A DNA stretch of 64,000 nt from Paraphysomonas bandaiensis (lineage: Eukaryota; Chrysophyceae). The notes under the pieces were generated by a model. It saw only the letters and a list, made by a program, of their open reading frames with translations. It had not been told where the DNA came from and did not search any database. Within the stretch, counting starts at the first letter, position 1, and every line of letters starts with the position of its first letter. The stretch spans positions 25,826-89,825 of the forward strand of contig CBFFRP010000053.1 of the NCBI GenBank assembly GCA_965644295.1. Reading direction: 5' to 3'. The translations under genes were made by a program, and so were the position numbers. Shown here piece by piece: positions 37,141-47,113 of the stretch.

Positions 37141-40100
37141 CTACAAATTCCGTTTTTTTAGCTTAGGAATCGCCACCGATTGTAATCTCATTTTAGCACG
37201 TAAATCGGCCGCACCTTTGCTAGGAGATTTAATGTCGCTTTTACGTACAATTTTTCTTGGCGGCAGCGCAATATCTATATATACAATTAGAAAAGAACAA
37301 TACATGACATAAATAACCATCGTACCAGAAGAATGGCTTTCATCGTCTTCATTGATGACAGAGAGTCGTGATACAGAAGAATTGTCACGAGTCTTCTTAG
37401 AAAGTTTTCTTTTAGCGCAAGATACAGACGTCACATCAGAAACTGAAATATCAGACTTCTTTCCGGAGTCGTTTAGTTTATCCTCTGTGTCATCATTCCA
37501 TGACTGAGACGTTGCAACTTTACTATGCAAAGTCATTTTTCTATTTTGAGTTTTCGGTTTTGAGTCTGCAGTAGCCGAGTTTTTCTTAACTGACGTTTTT
37601 TTCTTACTTCTACCTTTCTTCTTACTTATTGCTTTCGCAGCTTCATCAAAAATGGAAGTATCGATATTTGATGTACAGGCTATATCATCGTCACTCTCCA
37701 AGTCCGGTGGAGGAACCTCAATATCAAGCGCACTACTTGAACCATTCAATATAGTAGGTTGTTCAACAAAAGGTAAAGCAGCGCCACAGCCTTGCTCCTT
37801 TTGAGAGTTACTCGCATCTTTATCAACTGAATCTGTGGTATCACTAGATGATTGAATACTATCCTCAATTTCGTTGACAGATTCTGAATGCTCTGAAGGC
37901 ATAAGTCGTTTTGACTTTCTTTGCTTCTTATTTGATACACAGCCTTGCTCCTTTTGAGAGTCACTGACGTCTTTCTCAGCTGCATCTGTGGTCTCACGAG
38001 ATGACTGACTACTATCCCCAATATCGTTTACAGATTCTGAATGCTCCGAAGGCATAAGTCGTTTTGATTTTCTCTGAGTTTTACTAGTTGGCGCTGTATC
38101 ACTTGCTGCTTTACAGTCAGATTTTTCTGGCAGCTCTGACTTGCCTTGATCTTCACCTGAAATTTCAGTATCAGAACTTTTAGGTTTTCTACTTCTTTTT
38201 TTCGACTTGGGTTCAACTGTGTCGTGACTCCTTGAATTCTTTTGACCGCTTCGTTTTGATTTCGTCGCCTTATATTCTACCTGATTTTCATCCGCTGTAG
38301 TCTCTATATCCTTGCTTTTCATGCGTCGCCGCGAACTAGATTTTACAGTACTGCTCTTCATTTTACTTGCAGCAACTCCCTTAGAAACATCATCAGACGG
38401 ACTGTTACTCTCTTTTACAGCACTGATTTCACAACCTTGTCGTCTGTGAGTACGTTCTCTTGAGTCTACAAATCCTATTGGGCGTACTTGTTTGGCAGAA
38501 TGTATTGGCTCGAATTTCATACCCCCGAAAACTCTATAAGGAACGCCGATATCAACATAGGTATCCTCCTCTTCCTGATTCTCTGGTTGCGTTATCTCTG
38601 AAGACAAAGAAAGCGATGAAGAAGAGTTATCTTTAGGAAAACTGCAGTTCATATTCTCCTCATCACATGTAACACCCGCAGATATATCTGATTGAGGAAG
38701 ATCAGGACCACAGTTTACCTCAAGGTCACTCGATGAGGCCTGGCGAATACTTTCCAGACTTTCTTGCATTTCATTTATTGGAGACCTAATGCCTTCAACA
38801 GCAAAGGAATGACGATCGCAGAGTTGCGCAGACTCATCGCATGTACTTATTTCGCATTGCTCATTGACAGTATTGTGTTTAGTGGCATCATCATAGTTGC
38901 ATGACATCTCACCATCCACTTCTACTTCAACACTATTGGTCAACACATCATTAGAAACTGCACCGTCTTCAGCTACTTTCAATTTTCTACCACTTTCCTG
39001 GGTAACTGACTCACATTGCTCATATTGAGTCACTATTGCTGATGTCTTGAGGGACTTTTCCCGTTCCTCACGAGCCAACCACTGTTCTACCTCCTTGTCG
39101 ATTTGTGCTGTTCTCTCATCATTGATTCGTACTCGTTGCCGAATGGCTTCCATTGTTTCTAGCGCCTGCTCTGCTCGCTGACGGCACACTATATTCTCAA
39201 GGTCTCTAAGTTGTGACTTTATGCTAGCAGTCTCCTCACGCACTGCCGCTTGTACTGCTCTCACTATATCATCACCAGTGAAAGTTGAAGTGACAACAGA
39301 ATGCCTTGGAACAGCTTCGCTAGACTCAACTGAGGCACTGTCTATGTCAACTATAGTTGATACTGGTATCAAAGTTGACTTGCCTGTACTCGTGTCAGCA
39401 TGCTCGACAGACTTCTCAAGAGAATTCTTTGTAGAAGGATGAGGAGACTCCATAACGTCAGCATTACATTCACTTACAAATGTGGAATCTGGGGGAGAAG
39501 CAATCTGCTGACTACGAGAGTCGTGGGTCAGGTCCTCTTCAGATGTTGGCATAGCACTGTCATTTTGTTGAGAATTCTCAGGTACTGAGATGTTAGCAGA
39601 ATGAGATATAAATTCCATTGGTTGTGGAGCCTCAGAATCCATCTGCAATTGATTCTGTGTAGACGGCGATGTCGTAGGCTGGAGAGAGTGATCAGAATTG
39701 CCGTCATTACTAGACGTAGGGTAGATTATTTTGTCAGCTGACTCCTCTGGTTTACTGGCAGGAGGTGGAGGAGCTTGTGGGGGTGTCCGCTGGAGAGCCC
39801 TGACAGTTCGAAATGGATTAATCTCGCTACTCTCAAGTGAAAAGTCCTTCGCTTCTTCTGCTCTATCTGTGTCCCCTTTCTTCAAAGTTTCTTGCATATC
39901 GCATACATGCATCTCACTAGCTTTCACTGGATGTGTCGACATATTGCCATCAACTGAATTCCTCACTGTAGATCTCTGTGATTGTTTCAAAGATGTGGAT
40001 GGAGGAAGCTTTAAATTTGCACGAGGTGTCGGAGGCTCCCCATTTCTTGCCACAGAAGAATACGCCATTGAAGGACTTCTAAAAGCTTTAATATACTTTC

Positions 40101-40356
40101 CAAAATCTCTAGGAGTTAAGTGACTTGGAGTTTTAGCATCGACAGGAATATTCCCCACACGAGTGCTCTTACAGACTCTACGAGATGAGTTGCAACTCGG
40201 AGTGAATGTTTTCTTTGCATCGTTTTCAAGATGTTGATCATGTTTAACATTGGATTCATTTATCTCCCTGTATAGTATGATTATATTGCATATAAAGGGG
40301 TGTGTGAGTTCATACCTGTTTCTTGGAAGAGGCTGTAGAGGAGAGCGAAATACCAT
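37141..40356 (-). CDS. Ser/Lys-rich, partly coiled-coil protein of unknown function
   Basis: Coding order: 40356-40316, 40267-37326 and 37274-37141, 1038 residues. The frame is also open through both small introns (48 and 51 bp, no stops). Splicing is favoured because both have good GT-AG borders and AT-rich bodies. The N-terminal 120 residues carry SP/TP sites (AKTPSHLTPRDFGKYIKAF). A predicted coiled coil covers about residues 370-450 (QLRDLENIVCRQRAEQALE). The C-terminal half is basic and serine-rich, with SKKKGRSKKKTSVKK-type clusters typical of nuclear proteins. Two copies of a 51-residue unit containing KRLMPSEHSES lie in tandem (plus-strand 37780-38090). No domain was recognised. A nuclear or chromosome-associated role is a guess from composition. 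It is divergent from Cpn20 across the microsatellite. Confidence 0.75.
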   Translation of the reverse strand: MVFRSPLQPLPRNRYELTHPFICNIIILYREINESNVKHDQHLENDAKKTFTPSCNSSRRVCKSTRVGNIPVDAKTPSHLTPRDFGKYIKAFRSPSMAYSSVARNGEPPTPRANLKLPPSTSLKQSQRSTVRNSVDGNMSTHPVKASEMHVCDMQETLKKGDTDRAEEAKDFSLESSEINPFRTVRALQRTPPQAPPPPASKPEESADKIIYPTSSNDGNSDHSLQPTTSPSTQNQLQMDSEAPQPMEFISHSANISVPENSQQNDSAMPTSEEDLTHDSRSQQIASPPDSTFVSECNADVMESPHPSTKNSLEKSVEHADTSTGKSTLIPVSTIVDIDSASVESSEAVPRHSVVTSTFTGDDIVRAVQAAVREETASIKSQLRDLENIVCRQRAEQALETMEAIRQRVRINDERTAQIDKEVEQWLAREEREKSLKTSAIVTQYEQCESVTQESGRKLKVAEDGAVSNDVLTNSVEVEVDGEMSCNYDDATKHNTVNEQCEISTCDESAQLCDRHSFAVEGIRSPINEMQESLESIRQASSSDLEVNCGPDLPQSDISAGVTCDEENMNCSFPKDNSSSSLSLSSEITQPENQEEEDTYVDIGVPYRVFGGMKFEPIHSAKQVRPIGFVDSRERTHRRQGCEISAVKESNSPSDDVSKGVAASKMKSSTVKSSSRRRMKSKDIETTADENQVEYKATKSKRSGQKNSRSHDTVEPKSKKRSRKPKSSDTEISGEDQGKSELPEKSDCKAASDTAPTSKTQRKSKRLMPSEHSESVNDIGDSSQSSRETTDAAEKDVSDSQKEQGCVSNKKQRKSKRLMPSEHSESVNEIEDSIQSSSDTTDSVDKDASNSQKEQGCGAALPFVEQPTILNGSSSALDIEVPPPDLESDDDIACTSNIDTSIFDEAAKAISKKKGRSKKKTSVKKNSATADSKPKTQNRKMTLHSKVATSQSWNDDTEDKLNDSGKKSDISVSDVTSVSCAKRKLSKKTRDNSSVSRLSVINEDDESHSSGTMVIYVMYCSFLIVYIDIALPPRKIVRKSDIKSPSKGAADLRAKMRLQSVAIPKLKKRNL
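37780..38090 (-). repeat. 153-bp tandem duplication inside the coding region
   Basis: Two units 153 bp apart; ACAGCCTTGCTCC, for example, occurs at 37786 and again at 37939. The period is 51 codons, so the reading frame is kept. The units differ at scattered positions, so the duplication is not very recent. Confidence 0.85.
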
Positions 40357-40540
40357 ACTCCCACTAGAGTGTTGTGTTGATAGATCAGTCGTGTGTTGCT
40401 TGAATATAAGATGATATGTATAGCTGGTATAGCTGGAGTTACTATGTTATATTTTATATGAATATGGAATCAGTTAAACAGTTTAATATCTACAACAAGA
40501 CGAACACCTCACTGGATAACATTCTAAGCCAACGGTCATA

Positions 40541-41030
40541 ATACATACATACATACATACATACATACATACATACATACATACATACATACATACATAC
40601 ATACATACATACATACATACATACATACATACATACATACATACATACATACATACATACATACATACATACATACATACATACATACATACATACATAC
40701 ATACATACATACATACATACATACATACATACATACATACATACATACATACATACATACATACATACATACATACATACATACATACATACATACATAC
40801 ATACATACATACATACATACATACATACATACATACATACATACATACATACATACATACATACATACATACATACATACATACATACATACATACATAC
40901 ATACATACATACATACATACATACATACATACATACATACATACATACATACATACATACATACATACATACATACATACATACATACATACATACATAC
41001 ATACATACATACATACATACATACATACAT
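40541..41030. repeat. (CATA)n microsatellite, 490 bp, apparently perfect
   Basis: About 122 uninterrupted 4-bp units between two divergently transcribed genes. It begins 185 bp upstream of the 40356 start and ends 97 bp upstream of the Cpn20 start. The long MYVC-type frames are artefacts. Unlike the array at 17541 no variant unit was seen, suggesting younger age or active slippage. The assembled length may not be the true length. Confidence 0.97.
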
Positions 41031-41126
41031 GTTCATACAGATGGAGGCATAGTCTACATGTTCTTCTATATTTCCATATGAAGTGGAAGTGTTGTATGGT
41101 ATATATACAGGTGTGTGGGTGTTGAG

Positions 41127-41876
41127 ATGGTCGTTGTATGGTATTCATGTCTCATCATATTATTCACTATATCATCATCTGAGTGCTTTACTCCTCAATT
41201 AACTTTCAGAAAGGCCTTTTCATCATACCATTCACCGCATGTTCCTTCCTCCCTATCTGCTAAGCCCACAACCATTCAATCTCATATAGGATTGCACCCT
41301 ATAGGCCGTAACATACTCCTAAAGACAGCATCTTCCTCTAGCACTTCTACTAGTGGTATACTTATACCTGATACCATCCTAAACAAGCCTGGTCGTGGAG
41401 AGGTTGTGGCAATTGGTCCTGGTATCAGATATACAAAGGGTGGGGAACCAGTGAAGTTATTAGTGGGAGATACAGTATTGTATGAGCAATCTGCAGGAAG
41501 ACAATTCACTCATGAAGGAATGGAGTACATTGTTGTAAGTGACGAGGATGTAAAGGTCAGATTTACTCGTGAGATGAACCCTTCTACCATAGAGTGTCTA
41601 CATGACCAAGTGTTAGTGAAGGTATCAAGCTCAGAAGATCGTGGAGGTCAAAAGGGGAGTGGAATAATACATGTGTCATCTGGTGATGGACCTTTTACCG
41701 AAGGGATCGTCACTAAAGTTGGACCTGGTGAAAAGCTTGCTTCTGGAGAGTACGAAGGATGTGGTGTGAAACCTGGCGATAGAGTGAAATTTGTACCAAA
41801 GCGTGGAAATGTTATAAAGATGGAAGGAGGCTCCTATATTCTCATCCATTCCAATGATATATTCGTAAAGTTATGA
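41127..41876 (+). CDS. Plastid co-chaperonin Cpn20 (double GroES domain)
   Basis: Single exon, 249 residues. The ATG at 41127 was chosen because it gives a clean signal peptide (hydrophobic core WYSCLIILF) ending SSEC, followed at residue 21 by Phe-Thr-Pro and a Ser-rich transit-like stretch. Two GroES domains follow. The first runs from LHPIGRNILLK to about residue 150 and has GRGEVVAIGPG and LLVGDTVLYE. The second starts at IECLHDQVLVKV and has TEGIVTKVGPGEK and VKPGDRVKF. Tandem GroES domains are typical of plastid Cpn20, which caps Cpn60 during folding of stromal proteins such as Rubisco. The bipartite leader with Phe at the cleavage site indicates import into a red-derived complex plastid. 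Confidence 0.96.
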   Translation: MVVVWYSCLIILFTISSSECFTPQLTFRKAFSSYHSPHVPSSLSAKPTTIQSHIGLHPIGRNILLKTASSSSTSTSGILIPDTILNKPGRGEVVAIGPGIRYTKGGEPVKLLVGDTVLYEQSAGRQFTHEGMEYIVVSDEDVKVRFTREMNPSTIECLHDQVLVKVSSSEDRGGQKGSGIIHVSSGDGPFTEGIVTKVGPGEKLASGEYEGCGVKPGDRVKFVPKRGNVIKMEGGSYILIHSNDIFVKL

Positions 41877-42145
41877 TTCGTATATTTAAGTATTTTGAAT
41901 ACATTTTTTAATACGACCTCGTCTTCTTAAGTCTCTATTTATTAGTAAAGATGCTAACATATCTCTTTCTCTTATTCGTTTGGTTTAGATATAATATGTT
42001 TTAAGTAGCTAGAGTAAGTGGAAATTACTCAACAGGTATGTGCTCCTTCTCATTTCATAAATTTGGCGTACTGAATACAGAATACACATATATATTGAAG
42101 TTTGAACTAGGTATATGCTGTATCGTCTTAGATGTGCTAAGTACC
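41877..42145. other. 3' flank, nothing recognised
   Basis: AT-rich 3' flank of the Cpn20 gene. Confidence 0.5.
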
Positions 42146-42500
42146 AGGCTTGCGTAACAATTAATTGGTGAAAGATATCAAGGTGTTATTGGCGTACAAA
42201 ATCAGTTACAACAGTATTAGCTCTGTTAAACAGCCTCTCACAAACGTTGATTGTGCTGTACTAAGCAATGCTTCATGCAACGATATGGTGTTGGTAGTTT
42301 AGTGCGTGCTTTCTTGAGCTTTGATAATCTGCGAATGGTCTCAACTTTATCATCATTCTTCATCAAGAGCGTTGCACCATAGATTTTCAGCGAGATTCAG
42401 TTATTTTTCCCTACTGTACTGAATCTTGACTTCTGCTTTCTTGTGTTCTGCATTTTGAGCAATGACCGCATCTGCACCGAGGTGGAATTTCATCGCGGTT
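42146..42500 (-). mobile_element. hAT fragment, second family (one end plus hATC relic)
   Basis: AGGCTTGCGTAACAATTAAT at 42146 matches the end of the element at 46861. Just inside, the minus strand encodes INVCERLFNRANTVVTDF, a hATC motif, with a frameshift upstream (RCMKHC then out of frame). The other end was not found. This is a broken copy and the coding part is dead. Confidence 0.65.
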
Positions 42501-42901
42501 TAAATTAAATTTCTGCTAAATTAAATTATCAAATTGTATCCATACATCAACCAGATCGCGCGTTTATTCTCCATCTCATAACCACCTAGAGGACAACTAA
42601 CAGTTAATGCAGCGACTGTAACCCTTATCAGAGCTTTGATAGCCACGATCTTATACAGTCAATATATTTTAGCTCAGCAATACAACTTCGTAGAGCATTA
42701 TCAACTTATATATACTGTTAGTTATTACCATATTCTTCAAGTAGCGGCTTCATAATTACCAGGTTTTGGTAAATTCACCAGGTTTTACGCATTACAACAG
42801 GTTTTGGTATTTCCCCGACTTCAAGATTAAGAATGTGAATACTACATCAAGCCGTTAGTGTATTGCATTATAGTAATTGTGTAATAGTACTTGAGTAGTT
42901 G

Positions 42902-42935
42902 CAGGGATAGGGAACAATATATTGTACTGCAATAC
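42902..42935 (+). repeat. Solo terminal sequence of the first hAT family
   Basis: CAGGGATAGGGAACAATATA is nearly identical to the inverse of the right end of the 28281-29391 element. No partner end was found nearby, so this is a truncated copy or a remnant. The rest of 42501-43365 shows nothing recognisable. Confidence 0.7.
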
Positions 42936-43365
42936 AATGTAGAATATATTATTATTAGTTTACGCAACAACAGGGTTAGTAGTACAGAAAGTGCACCAAA
43001 TACATAACTGATATTCGTTCTGCCGAACTGACTGTGATAATGAAAAGACTTCAGATAGTAGCTGAGTATTGAGTATTACACAAAATCAGATAATTGAATA
43101 AGTATTAGGGCTGCGTATCAATTTATTGCAATAATTGAAATTGGGACAGCAAGTAATTATTGACTATAACCTGCGTCAAACAATTGACAATGAACGCTTA
43201 GTAATATTGTACCGCTACTTGACTGGTACAAGACACACTGTTAAGTTATAAATAGCTATAATAAATAGCTGGCATATTATATTTTACACTACTTCAAAAG
43301 TAAAAACTGTAAAAATGTATAACTAGAGACCACGCTACAAAACATATATAAAGCATTTTTTACAG

Positions 43366-45165
43366 TCATGATGTAAGTGGAAAGAGGTCACGTAGTTTGT
43401 ACAAGCACGCAGTTGGCATATGTGATGAAAACATAGATCCAGAGAGTTGAAGCTCCGAAAATGTAAGCTGGTCGGCAAGGTAAGCCACGCTGTTTTGATC
43501 TTCCGATACCACTTCGAGTGAATGGCAACCAGTTGCACGCTCATTGCACTCTTCCCAACCTCTCTTGTCAATAATATGTACAATACGCCCAGGAGGATAC
43601 AACTTTGTGTGATTCATGACATCAGTGCGAAGAGTAGTCATGACGTGCCCAAGATCTCTGAGTAACTGTCGCTCGTGCTCCTTCTCTTTCTCCACCTCAT
43701 CCCGTTCCCCTTCCTTCCCCAGGACAGTATACTGAGAATACTCAAACATTTCCACCCCCGCCAGCTCTTCAGATCGCTCCAGAGAAGTGTATTGATAGCG
43801 CACAACTTCAGAATCTGAAGTAGATCCGGTTATATGCGCTGATAATCTCTCCTTGTTTTCATCGTATGCACTCACTTCTCCATTTTCTGGGTCCACCGAC
43901 GACTGGAACAAATGCAGACACGCATCTCTGAGGTCATGTGCAGAACTAACACTCAGTCGAGAAACGATGTCATCTCCCACAACAACAGAGGTCACAACGC
44001 GGCTGATATCGCGGGCGGCGTCTAGTGTGAATACACATGGAGGAGCAAGAGCTACACATCGCATCCCCACGTTATGGAAAACATTTTGCCACAATGCAGC
44101 CAGCACTGACGCTACACCAGCCCCTAAGGAATGGCCACAAAGTAAAAGTGAATATCCTGCATTTAATCTGAGAGCCTCCTCCACATCCTCTCGCAAAAGA
44201 GAGTCCAGTGCACGAGCAGCTAGCAGGAAACCCTCATGACAACTTGCCTCCTGTACCCCTGGAAAAAAACTTTTACAGTCGACTAATTTGCAAGTGAGGT
44301 CTGTGATAAGATCGTTGAGGTGAAAGGACCCGCGAACAGCCAACACGATTGTTTGCATATGGTGGTCCGCCAATAGTAAGAATCCCGCTGTAAATGGTGC
44401 AATATCTTGACCACGTCGGATTACATCCTCTCCCCGCACACCAGGCACAAGATGTGGTAATGTGTCACTTTGATAGAGACCACGGGGAATGAACTCCAAG
44501 AAATTCATTGCCATATTGCCATAAGCAGCTGCCGCAAAACCCATACACCTGACGAAATCTGCCGGGAGTGCGTTATCTTCGGTAACACTAAAGTGGGACG
44601 CCACCGCTCTTCTCCGATTAGCCTGCTGCAACAATGCGAAAGCCACCACTGCTTCTCTCAGCTGAGAAGGGGTCAAGCTTTTCACAGGAGCAACGAAAGT
44701 CAGTATTGTTTCTGCTATAGCTTGTATGACAGGGGTATAGTCCGCGAATCTACACGGAACAGCAGTGCGAATTTGTTGCCATATAAACCCTTCCCTTCTG
44801 GGAGCACCGGTTAGTTCTAGTGTAGCATCAGCTGCAGTAAGACTTAATGCAGCAGCAGAATGTGCCATTAATATTGATGTTAGAGCTACAGCTTCAGCTG
44901 CACCAACAGTAGTATGAACACTACGTAGAACATTACTTAACTCATTGCATCCCAACACATTGTCGACTATATCAGCTGGAGTCGTTAAACAACTACGAGC
45001 AATCCTAAAGCCAAACTCAGTACATGTTGATGCTGCATTAAAACCTAAATTAGATCCTGTTTGTCCTAATCCAATTAAATCTCTTATAAAACCAATTCTA
45101 GGAATAAGTTCCGTGAATATGGAGTTGTTATCATGTGAGATAACCGTCTCATCTGTAGATGTCAT
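43366..45165 (-). CDS. Class 3 lipase, diacylglycerol-lipase-like
   Basis: Single exon, 599 residues. The nucleophile elbow LLLCGHSLGAGVASVLA places the catalytic Ser at about residue 346. VVVGDDIVSRLS (about 395-405) resembles the Asp-containing GDD[IV]VxRLS motif of DAG lipases. LAVRGSFHLNDLITDL (about 275-290) matches the oxyanion-hole region and the segment just after it. The catalytic His was not fixed by eye. The N-terminal 130 residues are Ala/Leu-rich and moderately hydrophobic but without a clear transmembrane helix. DAG lipases of this type release monoacylglycerol and a fatty acid from diacylglycerol at membranes. The substrate here is unproven. The gene starts 633 bp from the divergent p23 gene. 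The long C-terminal tail (about residue 425 on) is charged and not assigned. Confidence 0.88.
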   Translation of the reverse strand: MTSTDETVISHDNNSIFTELIPRIGFIRDLIGLGQTGSNLGFNAASTCTEFGFRIARSCLTTPADIVDNVLGCNELSNVLRSVHTTVGAAEAVALTSILMAHSAAALSLTAADATLELTGAPRREGFIWQQIRTAVPCRFADYTPVIQAIAETILTFVAPVKSLTPSQLREAVVAFALLQQANRRRAVASHFSVTEDNALPADFVRCMGFAAAAYGNMAMNFLEFIPRGLYQSDTLPHLVPGVRGEDVIRRGQDIAPFTAGFLLLADHHMQTIVLAVRGSFHLNDLITDLTCKLVDCKSFFPGVQEASCHEGFLLAARALDSLLREDVEEALRLNAGYSLLLCGHSLGAGVASVLAALWQNVFHNVGMRCVALAPPCVFTLDAARDISRVVTSVVVGDDIVSRLSVSSAHDLRDACLHLFQSSVDPENGEVSAYDENKERLSAHITGSTSDSEVVRYQYTSLERSEELAGVEMFEYSQYTVLGKEGERDEVEKEKEHERQLLRDLGHVMTTLRTDVMNHTKLYPPGRIVHIIDKRGWEECNERATGCHSLEVVSEDQNSVAYLADQLTFSELQLSGSMFSSHMPTACLYKLRDLFPLTS

Positions 45166-45798
45166 TGATAGGATCTGATTAGTTATGATATCATATGTAG
45201 ATGTATGTTATGTTGAGTAGGATAGAGTGGTATGAGTATATGAGACAGTGCAGTGTGTACTGTGAAATATGACTGACTTCTAGCTATAGTGAAAATTCTA
45301 GAGGAATATGTATGTATATAAGTACAACTGTAACATATGCATATACCTATATGCATATAGAGATGTCTACGTCCATATGTCCATAGTACTGCAGGAATCA
45401 TATGATGGGGGTGTACAAGAGTACGTTGGGTGAATTCCATAAAGTCGTGTAAAATACGAATATGTACCAGAGATCCGAGAGAGAAGGTATAAAAGTACAT
45501 ATTGATACTCTAGCAGTACGATAGTGAAGTGTATTGCAGTACCAAATCAGAATATTCCAAAAAAAAAATATTGGAATATTGCACACTACACAACATCCTT
45601 TTGATAAAAACAAAACTGAATATATGGACTTGTCTCTTGTAGATACTTCACTACCAACCCCATATATATTCGAACCAAAACAGCAAGTAAGGATAGTGCA
45701 TACATATCATCATGCACCATATCCCTATACAATCCATTCTCATTCTATTCATATAATATTATCAATTGTAAGCATTACATTTCTATTATATTCATACT
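45166..45798. other. Divergent intergenic region
   Basis: Separates the start codons of the lipase-like gene (-) and p23 (+). It contains short ATATG/CATAT runs and a small palindrome around 45553 (TATTCCAAAAAAAAAATATTGGAATA). Open frames here are short and unsupported. It presumably holds both promoters. Confidence 0.5.
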
Positions 45799-46456
45799 AT
45801 GTCTACTCTTACTGCACCTGTTAAGTGGGCTCAGAGAAAGGATTCACTCTATATCACTATCTCATTAGCTGATGTGAAAGATCATACTATTAATGTCACT
45901 GAGAATAAACTAACCTTTAGTGGAACAAGTAATGGACAAAAATATTCTGTTGAATTAGTCCTTTATAAGGAAGTTGATACGGAAGGAAGCATTATGAATG
46001 TTCTTCCAATGAACGTACAGATGAAACTGATGAAGAAGGAGAAAGATGAAGAATTTTGGCCAAGACTTCTACAAGATAAACATCTTGAGAAGACTAATGT
46101 TAAAATTGATTGGGATCGATATGTCGATGAAGATGAAGAGGAGGAGGGATTCGATACGAGCAACCTTGATGGCGGTATGGGCATGGGAGGAATGGGCGGC
46201 ATGGGTGGTATGGGAGGAATGGGCGGTATGGGAGGAATGGGTGGAATGGGAGGCATGGAAAATATGGAGGTATTACCCTTGTAGTCATAGTGTAATATAT
46301 CGGCTAACTTTAATGTAGGAAATGCTCAAGAAAATGGGAGGTATGGGCGGTATGGGAGGTATGCCTGATATGGGAAGCATGGGAGATGATGGTGAGGGAG
46401 ATAGCGATGACGGCGATGACGACGACATGCCCGATCTCGAGCCCACTGGAAATTAG
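45799..46456 (+). CDS. p23-like Hsp90 co-chaperone (CS domain) with GGM tail
   Basis: Exons 45799-46269 and 46319-46456, 202 residues. The N-terminal CS domain starts with VKWAQRKDSLYITISL and includes NKLTFSGTSNGQKY, VLYKEVDTEGS and the p23 signature FWPRLLQD, followed by VKIDWDRYVDEDE. The tail is (GGM)n repeats, continued across the intron, then an acidic stretch ending MPDLEPTGN. p23 stabilises the ATP-bound closed Hsp90 complex. Plant p23 proteins also carry Gly/Met-rich tails. The intron falls inside the low-complexity tail. Confidence 0.95.
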
Positions 46457-46860
46457 ACTGTTTTGATTACTGCATTTCGAAATCTATAGTATCATTATTA
46501 GGTCATCGTGTGTGCATGATATGGTGGTGGGTGACGTTTTGCTTGATGCATACAGTTTTTGGTCATGCTATTAGTTACGTCGTAATTTATGATGAAGTGC
46601 CACTGCACTATGGATTCCGATGTATTGATTTCTTATACTATACTGACAATAATGTACATAGTACGAACGTACTGTTACTCGTCATCGCTTGCACAACTTA
46701 AGGCAATACAGAATACAGTGTTATCAAATTTAGACAATGTGAGAAACGGTAGTGTATGATAATCAGTAGTGCTCTTTTGTGAAAGTGAGGTATAGTGGCG
46801 ATTTTAGATTTTCAAGTATATAGTATATCACTCTCTGACTGCTTTGGGAAGGCTTACCAC
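46457..46860. other. Intergenic, nothing recognised
   Basis: 3' flank of the p23 gene up to the left end of the hAT-type element. Nothing was recognised except the 7-bp target repeat TTACCAC at 46854-46860. Confidence 0.5.
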
Positions 46861-47113
46861 AGGCTTGGGTAACAATTAATTGGTGACAGGTGTCCAACAA
46901 CTAACAATAATAATTGCAATTATTAATCAAGCATCCAATATTGGCAATGCATTGATTCTATTGATAAGTTTTAGAATAACTGTATGAACTATAATCTCAT
47001 CCCAAAGAAACATTAACATTTTCACGCAGAAAACTCAATATTTTATTCTCTGCCCTACGATGGCAAATACAGTCCAACATAAAGTCTCACCCTATTAACC
47101 AGCACCAAGCCCA

